From Cyanobacterium sp. HL-69 (GTDB lineage: Bacteria; Cyanobacteriota; Cyanobacteriia; Cyanobacteriales; Cyanobacteriaceae), in NCBI GenBank assembly GCA_002813895.1, contig CP024912.1:186001-250000 (forward strand): a stretch of 64,000 bases of DNA, in the 5' to 3' direction. The notes beneath the pieces are model-generated. The model was given only the letters and a program-made list of their open reading frames with translations, was not told the DNA's origin and ran no database searches. The translations under genes and the position numbers were made by a program. Shown piece by piece: positions 17,591-27,014 of this stretch (position 1 is the first letter of the stretch; each line of letters opens with the position of its first letter).

Positions 17591-18649
17591 CTACTCTTTA
17601 ACTTCTGATACCAAACTATCACCTTTTCCTAACGAGCCACCTGTTTGATAGTGCTGAATGCGATCGACAATTTCATGGTCAATGGCTTCTTTAGCTACCC
17701 GAATGGCGTTAAAAATAGAAGGAGCTTGGGAGCTACCATGGCTGATAATACACACTGCAGGAACTCCTAACAATAGCGCTCCCCCATGCTCGGCATGGTC
17801 AATTCTTTGTTTAATTCGTTTTAAATTGGGCTTGAGAACAGCTGAACCAACCTTACCCCTAACCCCAAAAGGTAATTCCTCTTTGATAATTTGTAGCATA
17901 ATCTCCCCCACGGCTTCCGCAAACTTGAGCAAAACATTACCTACAAATCCATCACAAACAATTACATCAAAATCTCCCGATAAAACATCTCTGCCTTCGG
18001 CATTACCCGCAAAAGGAATGGCAGGATTACTACTCAATAACTTATAGGTTTCCTTCGCCAACTCATTGCCCTTTTTGGCTTCTTCTCCGATGTTGACTAA
18101 TCCCACCTTGGGTTCTTCTACTTCCAATACATACTTACTATAAATAGTACCCATCACGGCAAACTGTTCCAAATATTTGGGTTTACAATCCACATTGGCA
18201 CCCACATCCAAAACAATTACCGACTTATTGGCATACATAGTGGGGAATACGGCCCCAATGGCTGGACGATCAATACCTTTGATTCTTCCCAAAGAAAGGG
18301 AAGCTGCCGCCATAGCTGCCCCTGAATGTCCTGCGGAAACAACCCCCTGAGCGCGTTTTTCTTTTACCAGTTTCATGGCGATATTAATAGACGCTTTCGG
18401 CTTACGACGAACCCCCGTTAAGGCACCCTCATCCATAGAAACAAGTCCTTCTGAGGGTACTATTTCAATATTGGAAATATTAGCTCCATCATGGTTTGCC
18501 AGTTCGGTTTCGATGATTTGCGGATCTCCTACCAGGAGAACGTCTATGTCCAATTCTGCGGCCGCTCTGATAGCCCCAGCAACAATTACTCCCGGGCCTC
18601 TATCTCCGCCCATTGCGTCCACCGCTATTTTTGCTCGTGTTGATGCCAT
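17591..18649 (-). CDS. plsX: Phosphate acyltransferase PlsX
   Basis: Converts acyl-ACP to acyl-phosphate for phosphatidic acid synthesis. The family start IAVDAMGGDRGPGVIVAG is clear, as are SAGHSGAAMAAA and DVGANVDCKP. The length of 352 residues is normal. It is the first gene of the plsX-fabH pair. Promoter elements should lie in the 289-bp gap shared with the divergent ribBA. Confidence 0.97.
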   Translation of the reverse strand: MASTRAKIAVDAMGGDRGPGVIVAGAIRAAAELDIDVLLVGDPQIIETELANHDGANISNIEIVPSEGLVSMDEGALTGVRRKPKASINIAMKLVKEKRAQGVVSAGHSGAAMAAASLSLGRIKGIDRPAIGAVFPTMYANKSVIVLDVGANVDCKPKYLEQFAVMGTIYSKYVLEVEEPKVGLVNIGEEAKKGNELAKETYKLLSSNPAIPFAGNAEGRDVLSGDFDVIVCDGFVGNVLLKFAEAVGEIMLQIIKEELPFGVRGKVGSAVLKPNLKRIKQRIDHAEHGGALLLGVPAVCIISHGSSQAPSIFNAIRVAKEAIDHEIVDRIQHYQTGGSLGKGDSLVSEVKE

Positions 18650-18818
18650 TGCTCAGTTTATTGGGTTAAAATCTTCAAAATTATATCATGTTTACCCTAG
18701 ATTCCTGTTTGGGGATTGTAAGGGTAACTTTTGTTTTTTATATTTAACAGCATCATATATCATTTTTGTCTTTCTTGCTTGATCTAATCCATTTGTTTGC
18801 GGATTACGGTGGTTTGGA

Positions 18819-18910
18819 GGGAAAAGAATGCGACATGGTTGTTATTCTTGGTGGTTGATTCTTTTCCCTTGATTTGTGCAAGTTGATACAAAATCTCATT
18901 AGAATAGGAT
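18819..18910 (+). promoter_or_regulatory. Hairpin and candidate promoter upstream of ribBA
   Basis: GGGAAAAGAAT (18819-18829) pairs perfectly with ATTCTTTTCCC (18858-18868). It is followed by a sigma70-like TTGATA (18883-18888), a 16-base spacer and TAGGAT (18905-18910). The hairpin lies upstream of the candidate -35, so it would be an operator-like site rather than a leader structure. I do not see an FMN riboswitch. Confidence 0.35.
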
Positions 18911-18938
18911 TAAGAATAATCAGGAAAAAAAAGCTGTT

Positions 18939-20600
18939 GTGACCACAGAAAATATTACCTTTAATACCGTAGAAGAGGCGATCGCAGACATCAAAGCAGG
19001 ACGTTGTATTGTTGTTGTTGATGATGAGAATAGAGAAAATGAAGGGGATTTAATCTGTGCGGCTCAGTTTGCTACCCCAGATATGATTAATTTTATGGCT
19101 GTAGAGGCTAGGGGATTAATCTGTTTAGCCATGACAGGGGAGCGTTTAGACGAGTTGGATTTACCCCTGATGGTGACAAAAAACACCGACAGCAATCAAA
19201 CGGCTTTTACGGTGAGTATTGATGGGGCAAAACATTTGGGGGTTACTACGGGCATCTCGGCAGAAGATCGAGCTAAAACCATTCAAATTGCCATTAATCC
19301 TACCACTAGCCCCGAAGATTTGGGACGACCTGGGCATATTTTCCCGTTGCGATCGCGCCAAGGTGGTGTTCTCAAAAGGGCAGGACATACAGAAGCAGCG
19401 GTGGATTTATCCCGTTTAGGTGGTTTATACCCTGCGGGGGTAATTTGTGAAATTCAAAACCCTGATGGTAGTATGTCTCGTTTACCAGAGTTATATAAAT
19501 ATGCCCAAAAACATGATTTAAAACTGATTAGCATTGCAGACTTAATTAGTTATCGCCTCAAACATGACCGTTTTGTGTATCGAGAAACCGTTTGTAATTT
19601 CCCCAGTCAGTTTGGGGATTTTCAAATTTACGCCTATGGTAATGCCCTTGATAAAACAGAGCATATCGCCATTGTGAAGGGAAATATTGAGGAGTTTAAG
19701 GATCAACCTGTGATGGTGCGGATGCACTCAGAATGTTTAACAGGGGATGCTTTAGGCTCTTTGCGTTGTGATTGTCGGATGCAACTACAAGCGGCCTTGA
19801 AGATGATCGAAAATGCGGGTTTAGGGGTGGTGGTATATCTGCGTCAGGAGGGCAGGGGCATCGGTTTGGTGAATAAGTTAAAAGCCTACACCCTTCAAGA
19901 TATGGGCTTTGATACGGTGGAAGCCAACGAAAAATTAGGTTTTCCCCCAGATTTAAGGGATTACGGTATGGGGGCTCAAATTCTCAATGATTTGGGCATT
20001 AAAAATATTCGTCTGATTACTAACAATCCCCGAAAAATTGCAGGGTTGAAAGGCTATGGCATCGATATTGTGGAGCGTCTGCCTTTGTTTATTGAAGCCA
20101 ATGATTATAACTTTAATTATCTCAACACCAAGGCGGAGAAGTTGGGGCATATGTTGTTACAAACTTTCCTCTGCACCATCGCCATTACGTGGGAAAATAG
20201 CCAATCTCCCACCGCCCGTTATGAAAAGTTAGAAAAACTTCGTCATGTGATTCGTAGTAATAATTTCGTAACACAGGAAGAAACAAGACCCGTGGCGATC
20301 GCCCTTTTTAGCCAACCTACCATGATTTTACACCTCGGTTTTGATAAACCTGCCATGGTAGAACATGGATGGTACAAAAATTATAACCATCCCTACCTAA
20401 AAAGCATCCTCAGCATCATTGAAACCCTCAGTAAAGGTGAAGATCTGGTAAAAATGCAATTTTTGATAGCAGAAGGAGAAGACCCCATGTTAGGCTTACA
20501 GGTGCGTTTAGAAAGAGAACAAATATCTCCTGAAACATCCATCACCAAACTAGCCCCCACACTACAACCACAAACCATTTATCAATGGAACAAGGTTTGA
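18939..20600 (+). CDS. ribBA: Bifunctional riboflavin enzyme RibBA (DHBP synthase / GTP cyclohydrolase II)
   Basis: Supplies both precursors of riboflavin. The N-terminal DHBP synthase domain (about 1-205) shows [11 protein letters not shown] and RPGHIFPLR. The GTP cyclohydrolase II domain (about 206-400) shows the zinc cysteines C266, C277 and C279 in [16 protein letters not shown], and QEGRGIGL. About 150 further residues extend past the usual end, as in many cyanobacterial RibBA; their function is unclear. The start is GTG at 18939, with AGGAAA upstream. The gene is divergent from plsX. Confidence 0.96.
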   Translation: MTTENITFNTVEEAIADIKAGRCIVVVDDENRENEGDLICAAQFATPDMINFMAVEARGLICLAMTGERLDELDLPLMVTKNTDSNQTAFTVSIDGAKHLGVTTGISAEDRAKTIQIAINPTTSPEDLGRPGHIFPLRSRQGGVLKRAGHTEAAVDLSRLGGLYPAGVICEIQNPDGSMSRLPELYKYAQKHDLKLISIADLISYRLKHDRFVYRETVCNFPSQFGDFQIYAYGNALDKTEHIAIVKGNIEEFKDQPVMVRMHSECLTGDALGSLRCDCRMQLQAALKMIENAGLGVVVYLRQEGRGIGLVNKLKAYTLQDMGFDTVEANEKLGFPPDLRDYGMGAQILNDLGIKNIRLITNNPRKIAGLKGYGIDIVERLPLFIEANDYNFNYLNTKAEKLGHMLLQTFLCTIAITWENSQSPTARYEKLEKLRHVIRSNNFVTQEETRPVAIALFSQPTMILHLGFDKPAMVEHGWYKNYNHPYLKSILSIIETLSKGEDLVKMQFLIAEGEDPMLGLQVRLEREQISPETSITKLAPTLQPQTIYQWNKV

Positions 20601-20613
20601 TCAAGGGAATATT

Positions 20614-20649
20614 GACAGGAAAACAATACCGTAACAGTTGCCTCCTGTC
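20614..20649 (+). terminator. Possible terminator hairpin after ribBA
   Basis: GACAGGA (20614-20620) pairs with TCCTGTC (20643-20649) around a 22-base loop and is followed by TTAATCTTTATT. The long loop makes it a weak candidate; it also serves the convergent gene end at 20665. Confidence 0.35.
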
Positions 20650-20664
20650 TTAATCTTTATTCTA

Positions 20665-21024
20665 CTAATAAGCGCAAATGGTAAAGTCACTACCAACCCA
20701 ACAGGCACGGTCAGATTGCGATCGCCTTGCGGTACCCCAACGGGAGCTAATTCCACCAGTGGTTAAACCAGAAACTTCTGCTACCCCCGGACTGGTGATA
20801 TAAACACTAATGGACTCTCTTCCGTAAATTAATCCAGACTTAGCCTCGATCCAAAAACTGCCATTACCACCATACTGATTAAAGTTGCACTTATCACGAA
20901 AAACCACTTGATTATTTTCTCCTCTAATAACACAGGTAGCCTCTTTAGCTTGTGCCATTTGTGGTGACAATGAAACCGATAAAATTGCAGTTAAAGATCC
21001 TATGGATAATAGTTTTTTAATCAT
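20665..21024 (-). CDS. Small secreted protein, unknown function
   Basis: 119 residues with a clear Sec signal peptide (MIKKLLSIGSLTAILSVSLS, cleavage likely after AQA-K). The mature ~92 residues carry four cysteines (ATCVI, DKCNF, RACWV, TICAY) that could form two disulfides. The composition is Gly/Ser-rich and beta-like. It resembles small cyanobacterial secreted proteins, but no named family is recognised. Confidence 0.72.
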   Translation of the reverse strand: MIKKLLSIGSLTAILSVSLSPQMAQAKEATCVIRGENNQVVFRDKCNFNQYGGNGSFWIEAKSGLIYGRESISVYITSPGVAEVSGLTTGGISSRWGTARRSQSDRACWVGSDFTICAY

Positions 21025-21186
21025 GACTGTTACTCGATTATTTTGTTAATGAAAAGGATATTTCAAAGAGGTTAAACTCACTGTAGTAATGGAAAATAAG
21101 AGGAAACTTTCGTTAACTTCAAAAAAATTAAGCCTTTATTGAATAATACCCTTAAAAGACTAATAACATTACTGAATTTAGATAAG

Positions 21187-21288
21187 TAAGTAGGCATAAT
21201 TAAATCGATTTAGGCAAGGGGTTTAAACCCCTTGTTCATCAGAGTCTTAATCAAATAAGAGCTATAATTAATTTCGCCAACTTACTAA
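21187..21288 (+). repeat. 102-bp dispersed palindromic element, copy 3
   Basis: Same orientation as copy 1, sharing the left end AGTAAGTAGGCATAAT and the AAGGGGTTTAAACCCCTT core. The right end is altered (CTTACTA instead of CCTACTTA). It is intergenic. Confidence 0.82.
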
Positions 21289-21516
21289 TAGCGTTTTTTA
21301 TAATTATGAGATACAGTTATTATTCTCAATTCCTCCGAATTTGCGGGGGATTTAGGGGGATAATTTTTGACCCCGTAACCATGATAATTGCTATATTCTT
21401 TTTAAGAAATAGACAATAGTGACAATATTTTAAACATTGAATACTTTTTATTATTGAAAAATTTTTCCTATCATCATTAAATAACTGACATCACGCACTC
21501 ATTCATAATTATTTTT

Positions 21517-21540
21517 AACAAGGGGCTTAAGCCCCTTGCC
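21517..21540. repeat. Core hairpin of the 102-bp element family with compensated change
   Basis: The palindrome CAAGGGGCTTAAGCCCCTTG is flanked by AA and CC. It matches the core of the 102-bp element except that T-A pairs are replaced by C-G pairs on both arms, so pairing is preserved. Confidence 0.6.
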
Positions 21541-21730
21541 TAATTCAGAAAGAACCCTGTTGCCCAATTCGGAACCCCTTTGCCCAAAACATCTACGGAC
21601 ATAGCATGAACATCCAACATCTTTACTACCTCAAACTAATTATATTTTTGCGTATCATCATTAAATAACAGCAAACTCGCAAGAAAAATTCAATTTATCT
21701 TACTTGTTTTATTTTTTCACCTATTACCAA

Positions 21731-23767
21731 TTACCTCCATCCATCCCAGTCTTCATTAAAAATGGACGTATTAGGAAAAGCCGTGGGATTACCATTACTA
21801 TCCAATATCGTTTTTAGTGTTTGTAAATGGGGGTTACGGAAAGCAAAACCTTCGGTAAACTCATAGGGCAAAATATTTTTATCCAAAGCCATGGCGGCCG
21901 TAGTACCTGCCGCTGCCCCCGATGACCATTCAAAAGAATGTACTCGATAAGCCGCTGCCGCAATGTGACTGGTGGCAATACTTTTTCCAGCGACAATCAT
22001 ATTGTCTATTTTTTGGGGAATCATGGCAGAAAGGGGCATTTGAAAGGGATAAGCCTGTCCTTGACCCCTTCTTTCTCCTTCTCTTTCGGTATTACCCGGT
22101 TTTTCGTGGGGGCTTTCACTCATACAGGGGTGAAAATCAATGGCATAATGTCCAATCCCCACTGAATCGGCGTAAATGGTGGAACGGCTCCTTTTGGGGG
22201 CTTGATCAGGGGAAATTTCACCGCTAATAACTCCAAAACCTTCTAATCCTGCCAAAATTGCCCTTAATTGACGATATTCTTGGGGTGTAAGGGTTTCTTT
22301 GTAATAATCATCGTCATAGTTTACCCGGGAAATATCCACTTCATTGACGGTAAAACCATCGGGGTGGGCATAGTTGGGGCGACCAATAATTCTTCTTCCT
22401 TCTCTAATGTAGGGATACTTGGAAAGTCCGTGGGCTGTCCCCATGGGGGAATCGAATCCTGTGAGAAAAATATGATCAGGGTGAGGTTTTTTAACCCCAT
22501 CTCCCAGTTGAGAATCTGTTGTACCTGCCACCAACCAATGGTAAAAACCGATCGCATTTTGTTCGCCTTTCGAGAGGGTTTCGGTGCGTAAGCCCCCCAT
22601 CCAGCCGTGGGGTTGTAGTTGTCCCATCGCCTCTAGTTGCTCTCTGCTATAAATCAGGTTATCTACGGATGTGCCTGGGCGGTAGTCGTTACCCCAAGTC
22701 CAGTTTTGCATGGCAATATCCCCAGGGGTAGGGGTGGTGAAGCCAATGCCCCCAAAGGTTACTCTCTCGCTGGGTTGAGCCTTGTAGATACGACGGTAGG
22801 TAAAGACGAGGTCAAAATCCGCTAGTCTTTCTAATTCGTAGCTGTAATAGGGAGCATATTGTTGATAAAATTCTGGCTCTGGTTGCGGTTGGGGGGTTTC
22901 GGTTTTTTCCATGGCGAAGGTATAGGTAAAACCTTGGGTACAGTAGGGATCAGGTGTTCTACTGGATGAGGATGGTTCGTAGGCAGAAAGAGGATCTATA
23001 CCAAGACGATAGGGGATGTCGGTTAAACCGATGATTTCCCCTGTTTCTGTGGCTTCTATGACCATCCAATGGGCTTTTGCTTCTAAATTGTCGTTTTGGG
23101 GAGGAACAAATTTAATGACCGTTTTCTTCAGCCTGGAGGAATCTTCGTAGGTGTAGGCATCCTCGATAATTTGGGAAAGGGGTTCGCTATTGAGGGGAGG
23201 GGTGTTGGGTTGTGGTTTATGGCTAATGGCGATCGCACTTACTATCTGTTCCCCTGTGCCACCATTTTCTACCCTTTCTATCTGCACATCCTTAATAACA
23301 GTATTGGGAAACCATTTGAGAGTACCATTTCCCTTTCTAGCAGCATCTTGCAATTGACGCTCAAGAATATAATCCGCATCCTTGGGCAAAAAACAAGAAG
23401 CACTTACCCAACACTCTCCTAAATTTAACTTGCCATAAAAATCACCAATACGATCTCGAAATTCTAAATAACCCTTGGGAAAAAATAACTCCTGTCTTTG
23501 GGTGCTACGCTCATCTAAAGCCGATGTACCTTGGGAAGAAATTTGACCCCCTACCCAGTCGGTAATCTCTGTTAAACACACAGTTTTACCCATCAATAAC
23601 GCTTCATAGGCTGCCCCTGCCCCCGCCAATCCTCCGCCGATAACGAGGATGTCACATTCTTCTATTTGTTCAGGATTTCGAGGGAAGTTATTCATTGCGA
23701 TCGCAGGAATGGTAAAAAAGAGGACTAAAGGGATTGAGAGTATTTTTTGCCAAGGTTTACGCTTCAT
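21731..23767 (-). CDS. Exported FAD-dependent oxidoreductase
   Basis: 678-residue flavoprotein of the FAD-dependent oxidoreductase group. A Sec-type signal peptide (KILSIPLVLFFTIPAIAM) is followed by the dinucleotide motif DILVIGGGLAGAGAA (39-53) and GGQISSQGTSALDE. The C-terminal FAD-binding part has DNMIVAGKSIATSHIAAAAYR. It has no twin-arginine motif, which is odd for an exported flavoprotein, because these usually fold before Tat export. The substrate is unknown. It is an isolated gene flanked by AT-rich intergenic DNA. Confidence 0.82.
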   Translation of the reverse strand: MKRKPWQKILSIPLVLFFTIPAIAMNNFPRNPEQIEECDILVIGGGLAGAGAAYEALLMGKTVCLTEITDWVGGQISSQGTSALDERSTQRQELFFPKGYLEFRDRIGDFYGKLNLGECWVSASCFLPKDADYILERQLQDAARKGNGTLKWFPNTVIKDVQIERVENGGTGEQIVSAIAISHKPQPNTPPLNSEPLSQIIEDAYTYEDSSRLKKTVIKFVPPQNDNLEAKAHWMVIEATETGEIIGLTDIPYRLGIDPLSAYEPSSSSRTPDPYCTQGFTYTFAMEKTETPQPQPEPEFYQQYAPYYSYELERLADFDLVFTYRRIYKAQPSERVTFGGIGFTTPTPGDIAMQNWTWGNDYRPGTSVDNLIYSREQLEAMGQLQPHGWMGGLRTETLSKGEQNAIGFYHWLVAGTTDSQLGDGVKKPHPDHIFLTGFDSPMGTAHGLSKYPYIREGRRIIGRPNYAHPDGFTVNEVDISRVNYDDDYYKETLTPQEYRQLRAILAGLEGFGVISGEISPDQAPKRSRSTIYADSVGIGHYAIDFHPCMSESPHEKPGNTEREGERRGQGQAYPFQMPLSAMIPQKIDNMIVAGKSIATSHIAAAAYRVHSFEWSSGAAAGTTAAMALDKNILPYEFTEGFAFRNPHLQTLKTILDSNGNPTAFPNTSIFNEDWDGWR

Positions 23768-23982
23768 AATCGCTGCTCATCATATGGATTTTTATTAATC
23801 ATACTATAAGAAAAAAATTGATAATTACTAATGGATAATTGATAATAAAAACTAAGGGAATTAAGAAGATGTAAAAGGCAATTAATCTAAACTCTTTATT
23901 TTATAGGCTTCTGACATTTTTTGTTGCCAACCTTACATATTTTATTCATATCCCTTCCCTTTGTTAGTTTAATTAGTCACCC

Positions 23983-26199
23983 ATGAAACCATCCATTACA
24001 CCCAGAAAATTTCGCTCTGAACACATCAATCAGGCTTCTAATGTCAATTTAGAAGAGATAATGACCATCGCATCTCAACAGCGCCCCTGTGTATTTGGAA
24101 TTACCATCGATGACGCTACCACCGTTGACAGAGACGATGCTATTTGGATGATTGAGTTGGATAATGGACAGTTTGAGTTACAAGTAAGTATTACGGATGT
24201 TGGTGCTTTAATTACCAAAGATTCTCCCATTGACAAAGAAGCCTTAAAAAGGGTGGTGACGCTATATCATACCAAGCCCCCTACCCCCATGTTACCCATT
24301 AATATTAGTACCAATTTAGGTTCATTAGAAGAAGACGAAGAAAGATTAGCTATTACATTTTTTTTTACTATTGATAATAAAGGAAATATAGTTAGCTTTG
24401 AGATAAAAGAAACTATTTTCAAAAATTTACGAGCTTTTAGTTACGAAGAAGTAGAAAATATTTTAAAAAACCCTTCCCAAGAAAATCATGATGGACTATT
24501 AGTTAAAATCCAAACTATTGCTCAAATATTAGCTAGTAAAAGAAAAGGAAAATCAGGTATTTTAACTAAAGATGGTTACATTGATGAAGATGGCAATCTC
24601 ATCGCAGATAATGTTAATACCCATCAATTAATTGCCGAGGTAATGATTTTAACTAACACTACCATTGCTAATTTGTTGGCACAACAAAAAATCCCTGCTC
24701 TTTTTCGTACTCAGGATGTGGGTATTAAGGATTTAAACAAAGCTATCAAGGAAATGGGGCATTGTTTAGTACCTGCTATTTATAGCCCTTGCCCTTTACA
24801 ACACGTTGGTTTAGCCCTAGACACCTATTCCCATTTTACTAGCCCTCTTAGACGTTTTGTCGATTTAGTAAATCATCGCATTATTAAAGCAATTATTAGG
24901 GGTGTTTCTTCTCCTTATCATCGAGATGAATTGCAAGATATTGCTGACTATATTAATGATTTTCATTGTCAGTATAAAGAAGATAAATCTCATCATCTAA
25001 GAATGAGGAGAAAAGAAGATATTGCTAAAAAGTATAATCAGATTAGTGGTAATGAAATTAAAGAATTATCTACTGAAGATTTTTCAGAATTATTAGAATA
25101 TTTTGCTTATAGAAATCGCTTACCAGAAATTTTAGGGCATATCAAAGAGAGAGTTAATGATTTATCTTTAAAAGATTTTTATTTTATTTGGTTTGTCGCC
25201 AAAATAAATGATTTATTTTATTTAGAAAATATTGACGGAATATCGATACTGTTAATAGCTTCTCAAATTGAAAATATAACCGTTGACTATGACATTAAAT
25301 ATAACCGTAAAAATAAAACTTATCAGGCAAAATGTTCTTTAAATGGTTTAACTACCCCTGATTTTGCGGAAAATGTCAAAAAAATGGTAGCAAAACAAAC
25401 CTCGGCAGTTATGGCTATTCGGGGTTATGTTACTCATGGGTTGGTGAAAAAAGGTAACTCTGATGTTTCCGATGATTCTTCTTCTCAAGATATTAATAAC
25501 AACACTATCAAAGAGGAAAATTTTTCTGCTTTGTTACATCAAGCCATAGAGGAAAATTCCTTAACCGATGATTTTTTGAAGGAAGTGGAAAAGAGAATTG
25601 ATTCTTTACAACCAAAAGACTTTTATAAGTTATGGTTTTTGGCTAGGGTAAATGGTTTTTTTGAGCCATCCATTGACGCTGTATCAGTGTTGCTCGTGCG
25701 ATCGCAATTAGATCATGTAGAGGTAAAATATGTCATAGAAAGTTATCCTAATAATAGTGGCTATATTAGCCTTTGTTATGTAGATAGTTTTACTACCCCA
25801 CAACCTGCCTTTAGTCAAAAAAAGAGTAAAGCCAAACAACAATCAGCCCTAGAATATATTAAGGCTTTTTTGAATGATGAATTAACCAAAAATCCCACGG
25901 TAATTACTTCGGAAGAAAATAGTCCCATAAATCCTCCCATAATTCCCATATCCGCTGATACCAAAACAACAGAAGAAACCAATTATGTCTCCTTAATCCA
26001 TGATTTCTGTCAAATTAATCAGATAGATTACCCCGAATATAAATATTTAAAAATAGATAGCTTTTTTCAGTGTTTTATTAGTCTTTATTATCAGGATAAA
26101 ATGATTCAATCCGTGGGCTATGGAAGAAGTAAAAAAGATGCCAAACAATGTGCTTCCCATATCATGGTTATTCAGCACCATCTCGATATTACTGTTTAA
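23983..26199 (+). CDS. RNase II/R-type (RNB) exoribonuclease with three C-terminal dsRBD-like modules
   Basis: The RNB catalytic domain (about 35-310) keeps the four metal-binding aspartates with exact RNase II spacing: D43, D49, D51 and D52 in TIDDATTVDRDDAIW. It also keeps Y95 with PMLP, and YSHFTSPLRRFVDL (272-285). It lacks the N-terminal cold-shock domains and has no C-terminal S1 domain. Instead there are two tandem ~115-residue modules (about 362-478 and 512-622), each with KDFY, a SILL/SVLL helix, strands and a Lys-rich KxxAKQxSA helix. A final dsRBD-like domain follows (666-734, GYGRSKKDAKQCASHIM). The likely role is RNA decay or processing on structured RNA. Confidence 0.85.
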   Translation: MKPSITPRKFRSEHINQASNVNLEEIMTIASQQRPCVFGITIDDATTVDRDDAIWMIELDNGQFELQVSITDVGALITKDSPIDKEALKRVVTLYHTKPPTPMLPINISTNLGSLEEDEERLAITFFFTIDNKGNIVSFEIKETIFKNLRAFSYEEVENILKNPSQENHDGLLVKIQTIAQILASKRKGKSGILTKDGYIDEDGNLIADNVNTHQLIAEVMILTNTTIANLLAQQKIPALFRTQDVGIKDLNKAIKEMGHCLVPAIYSPCPLQHVGLALDTYSHFTSPLRRFVDLVNHRIIKAIIRGVSSPYHRDELQDIADYINDFHCQYKEDKSHHLRMRRKEDIAKKYNQISGNEIKELSTEDFSELLEYFAYRNRLPEILGHIKERVNDLSLKDFYFIWFVAKINDLFYLENIDGISILLIASQIENITVDYDIKYNRKNKTYQAKCSLNGLTTPDFAENVKKMVAKQTSAVMAIRGYVTHGLVKKGNSDVSDDSSSQDINNNTIKEENFSALLHQAIEENSLTDDFLKEVEKRIDSLQPKDFYKLWFLARVNGFFEPSIDAVSVLLVRSQLDHVEVKYVIESYPNNSGYISLCYVDSFTTPQPAFSQKKSKAKQQSALEYIKAFLNDELTKNPTVITSEENSPINPPIIPISADTKTTEETNYVSLIHDFCQINQIDYPEYKYLKIDSFFQCFISLYYQDKMIQSVGYGRSKKDAKQCASHIMVIQHHLDITV

Positions 26200-26249
26200 T
26201 TATTGTTACAATTTATTGCAGAAGCTATTATTTATTTTAAAAATATATT

Positions 26250-27014
26250 ATGCAATTAACTTGGTTTGATAGTAATTCATGGTTAATCGAGATTGCGGAT
26301 AAAAGAATTTTACTAGATCCTTGGTTCGTGGGATCTTTGACTTTTGGTAATTTGGACTGGTTATTTGAAGGCAAAAAACGTAACCCTCAGCCTATCCCTG
26401 AGAATATAGATTTTATTTTACTCTCCCAAGGGTTAGAAGATCATGCCCACCCTCCTACTTTAAAGGAATTAGATCATAGTATTCCTGTGATTGGTTCGGA
26501 AAATGCGGGTAAGGTTTGTAAAGAATTTGGCTATGAAAAAATTACGACCCTCCGCCATGGGGAGAGTTATGTTATCGATGACAAAATCGAAATCAAGGCG
26601 GTAAAAGGCTCTCCTGTGGGCCCTACTTTGGTGGAAAATGGCTATATTGTCAAGGATTTAACGAACGGTGATTCCCTTTATTATGAGCCCCACGGCTTCC
26701 ACAGTCAAAATCTGCAAACAGAGGACCGTATCAAAGCCATTATCACCCCTTTAACCAATGTCAAGATACCCTTGATTGGCCCTGTAATTAAAGGGCAAAA
26801 AAGTGCCTTAGAAGTTTGTCAGTGGCTCAAACCTGAATATATTTTACCCACGGCGGCAGGGGGAGATATTGAGTTTAAGGGATTTTTAATCAATTTACTT
26901 AAGGAAGAGGGTAGTTTAGATAGTTTTCGCTCGATGTTGAAGGAGGCAAATTTATCTACTCAAGTGATTGAGCCAAAGCCCTATGAGGCGGTAAGTTTTG
27001 CTGTCAATGTTTAG
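26250..27014 (+). CDS. MBL-fold protein with degenerate metal site
   Basis: Metallo-beta-lactamase-fold protein of 254 residues, related to UlaG-like hydrolases. The usual HxHxDH motif reads Q60-G-L62-E-D64-H65, so the first two histidines are lost while Asp and the last His remain. H67 follows. Other fold features are kept (LLDPWF, YYEPHGFH, LPTAAGG). Activity is therefore uncertain; it may bind one metal or use another site. Its stop overlaps the convergent rluD-family gene by 4 bp. Confidence 0.75.
   Translation: MQLTWFDSNSWLIEIADKRILLDPWFVGSLTFGNLDWLFEGKKRNPQPIPENIDFILLSQGLEDHAHPPTLKELDHSIPVIGSENAGKVCKEFGYEKITTLRHGESYVIDDKIEIKAVKGSPVGPTLVENGYIVKDLTNGDSLYYEPHGFHSQNLQTEDRIKAIITPLTNVKIPLIGPVIKGQKSALEVCQWLKPEYILPTAAGGDIEFKGFLINLLKEEGSLDSFRSMLKEANLSTQVIEPKPYEAVSFAVNV

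Larger units (their letters stand above)
21025..21730. other. 706-bp intergenic region with repeats, no gene
   Basis: It holds 102-bp element copy 3, a palindrome related to that element's core (21517-21540), and a 17-bp direct repeat TATCATCATTAAATAAC at 21469-21485 and 21653-21669. The rest is AT-rich. No ORF of coding character and no RNA gene is recognised. Confidence 0.5.

Noticed and set aside
18650-18938. FMN riboswitch upstream of ribBA
   Set aside because: The conserved RFN junction sequences are not visible; only one long hairpin and a promoter-like pair are present.
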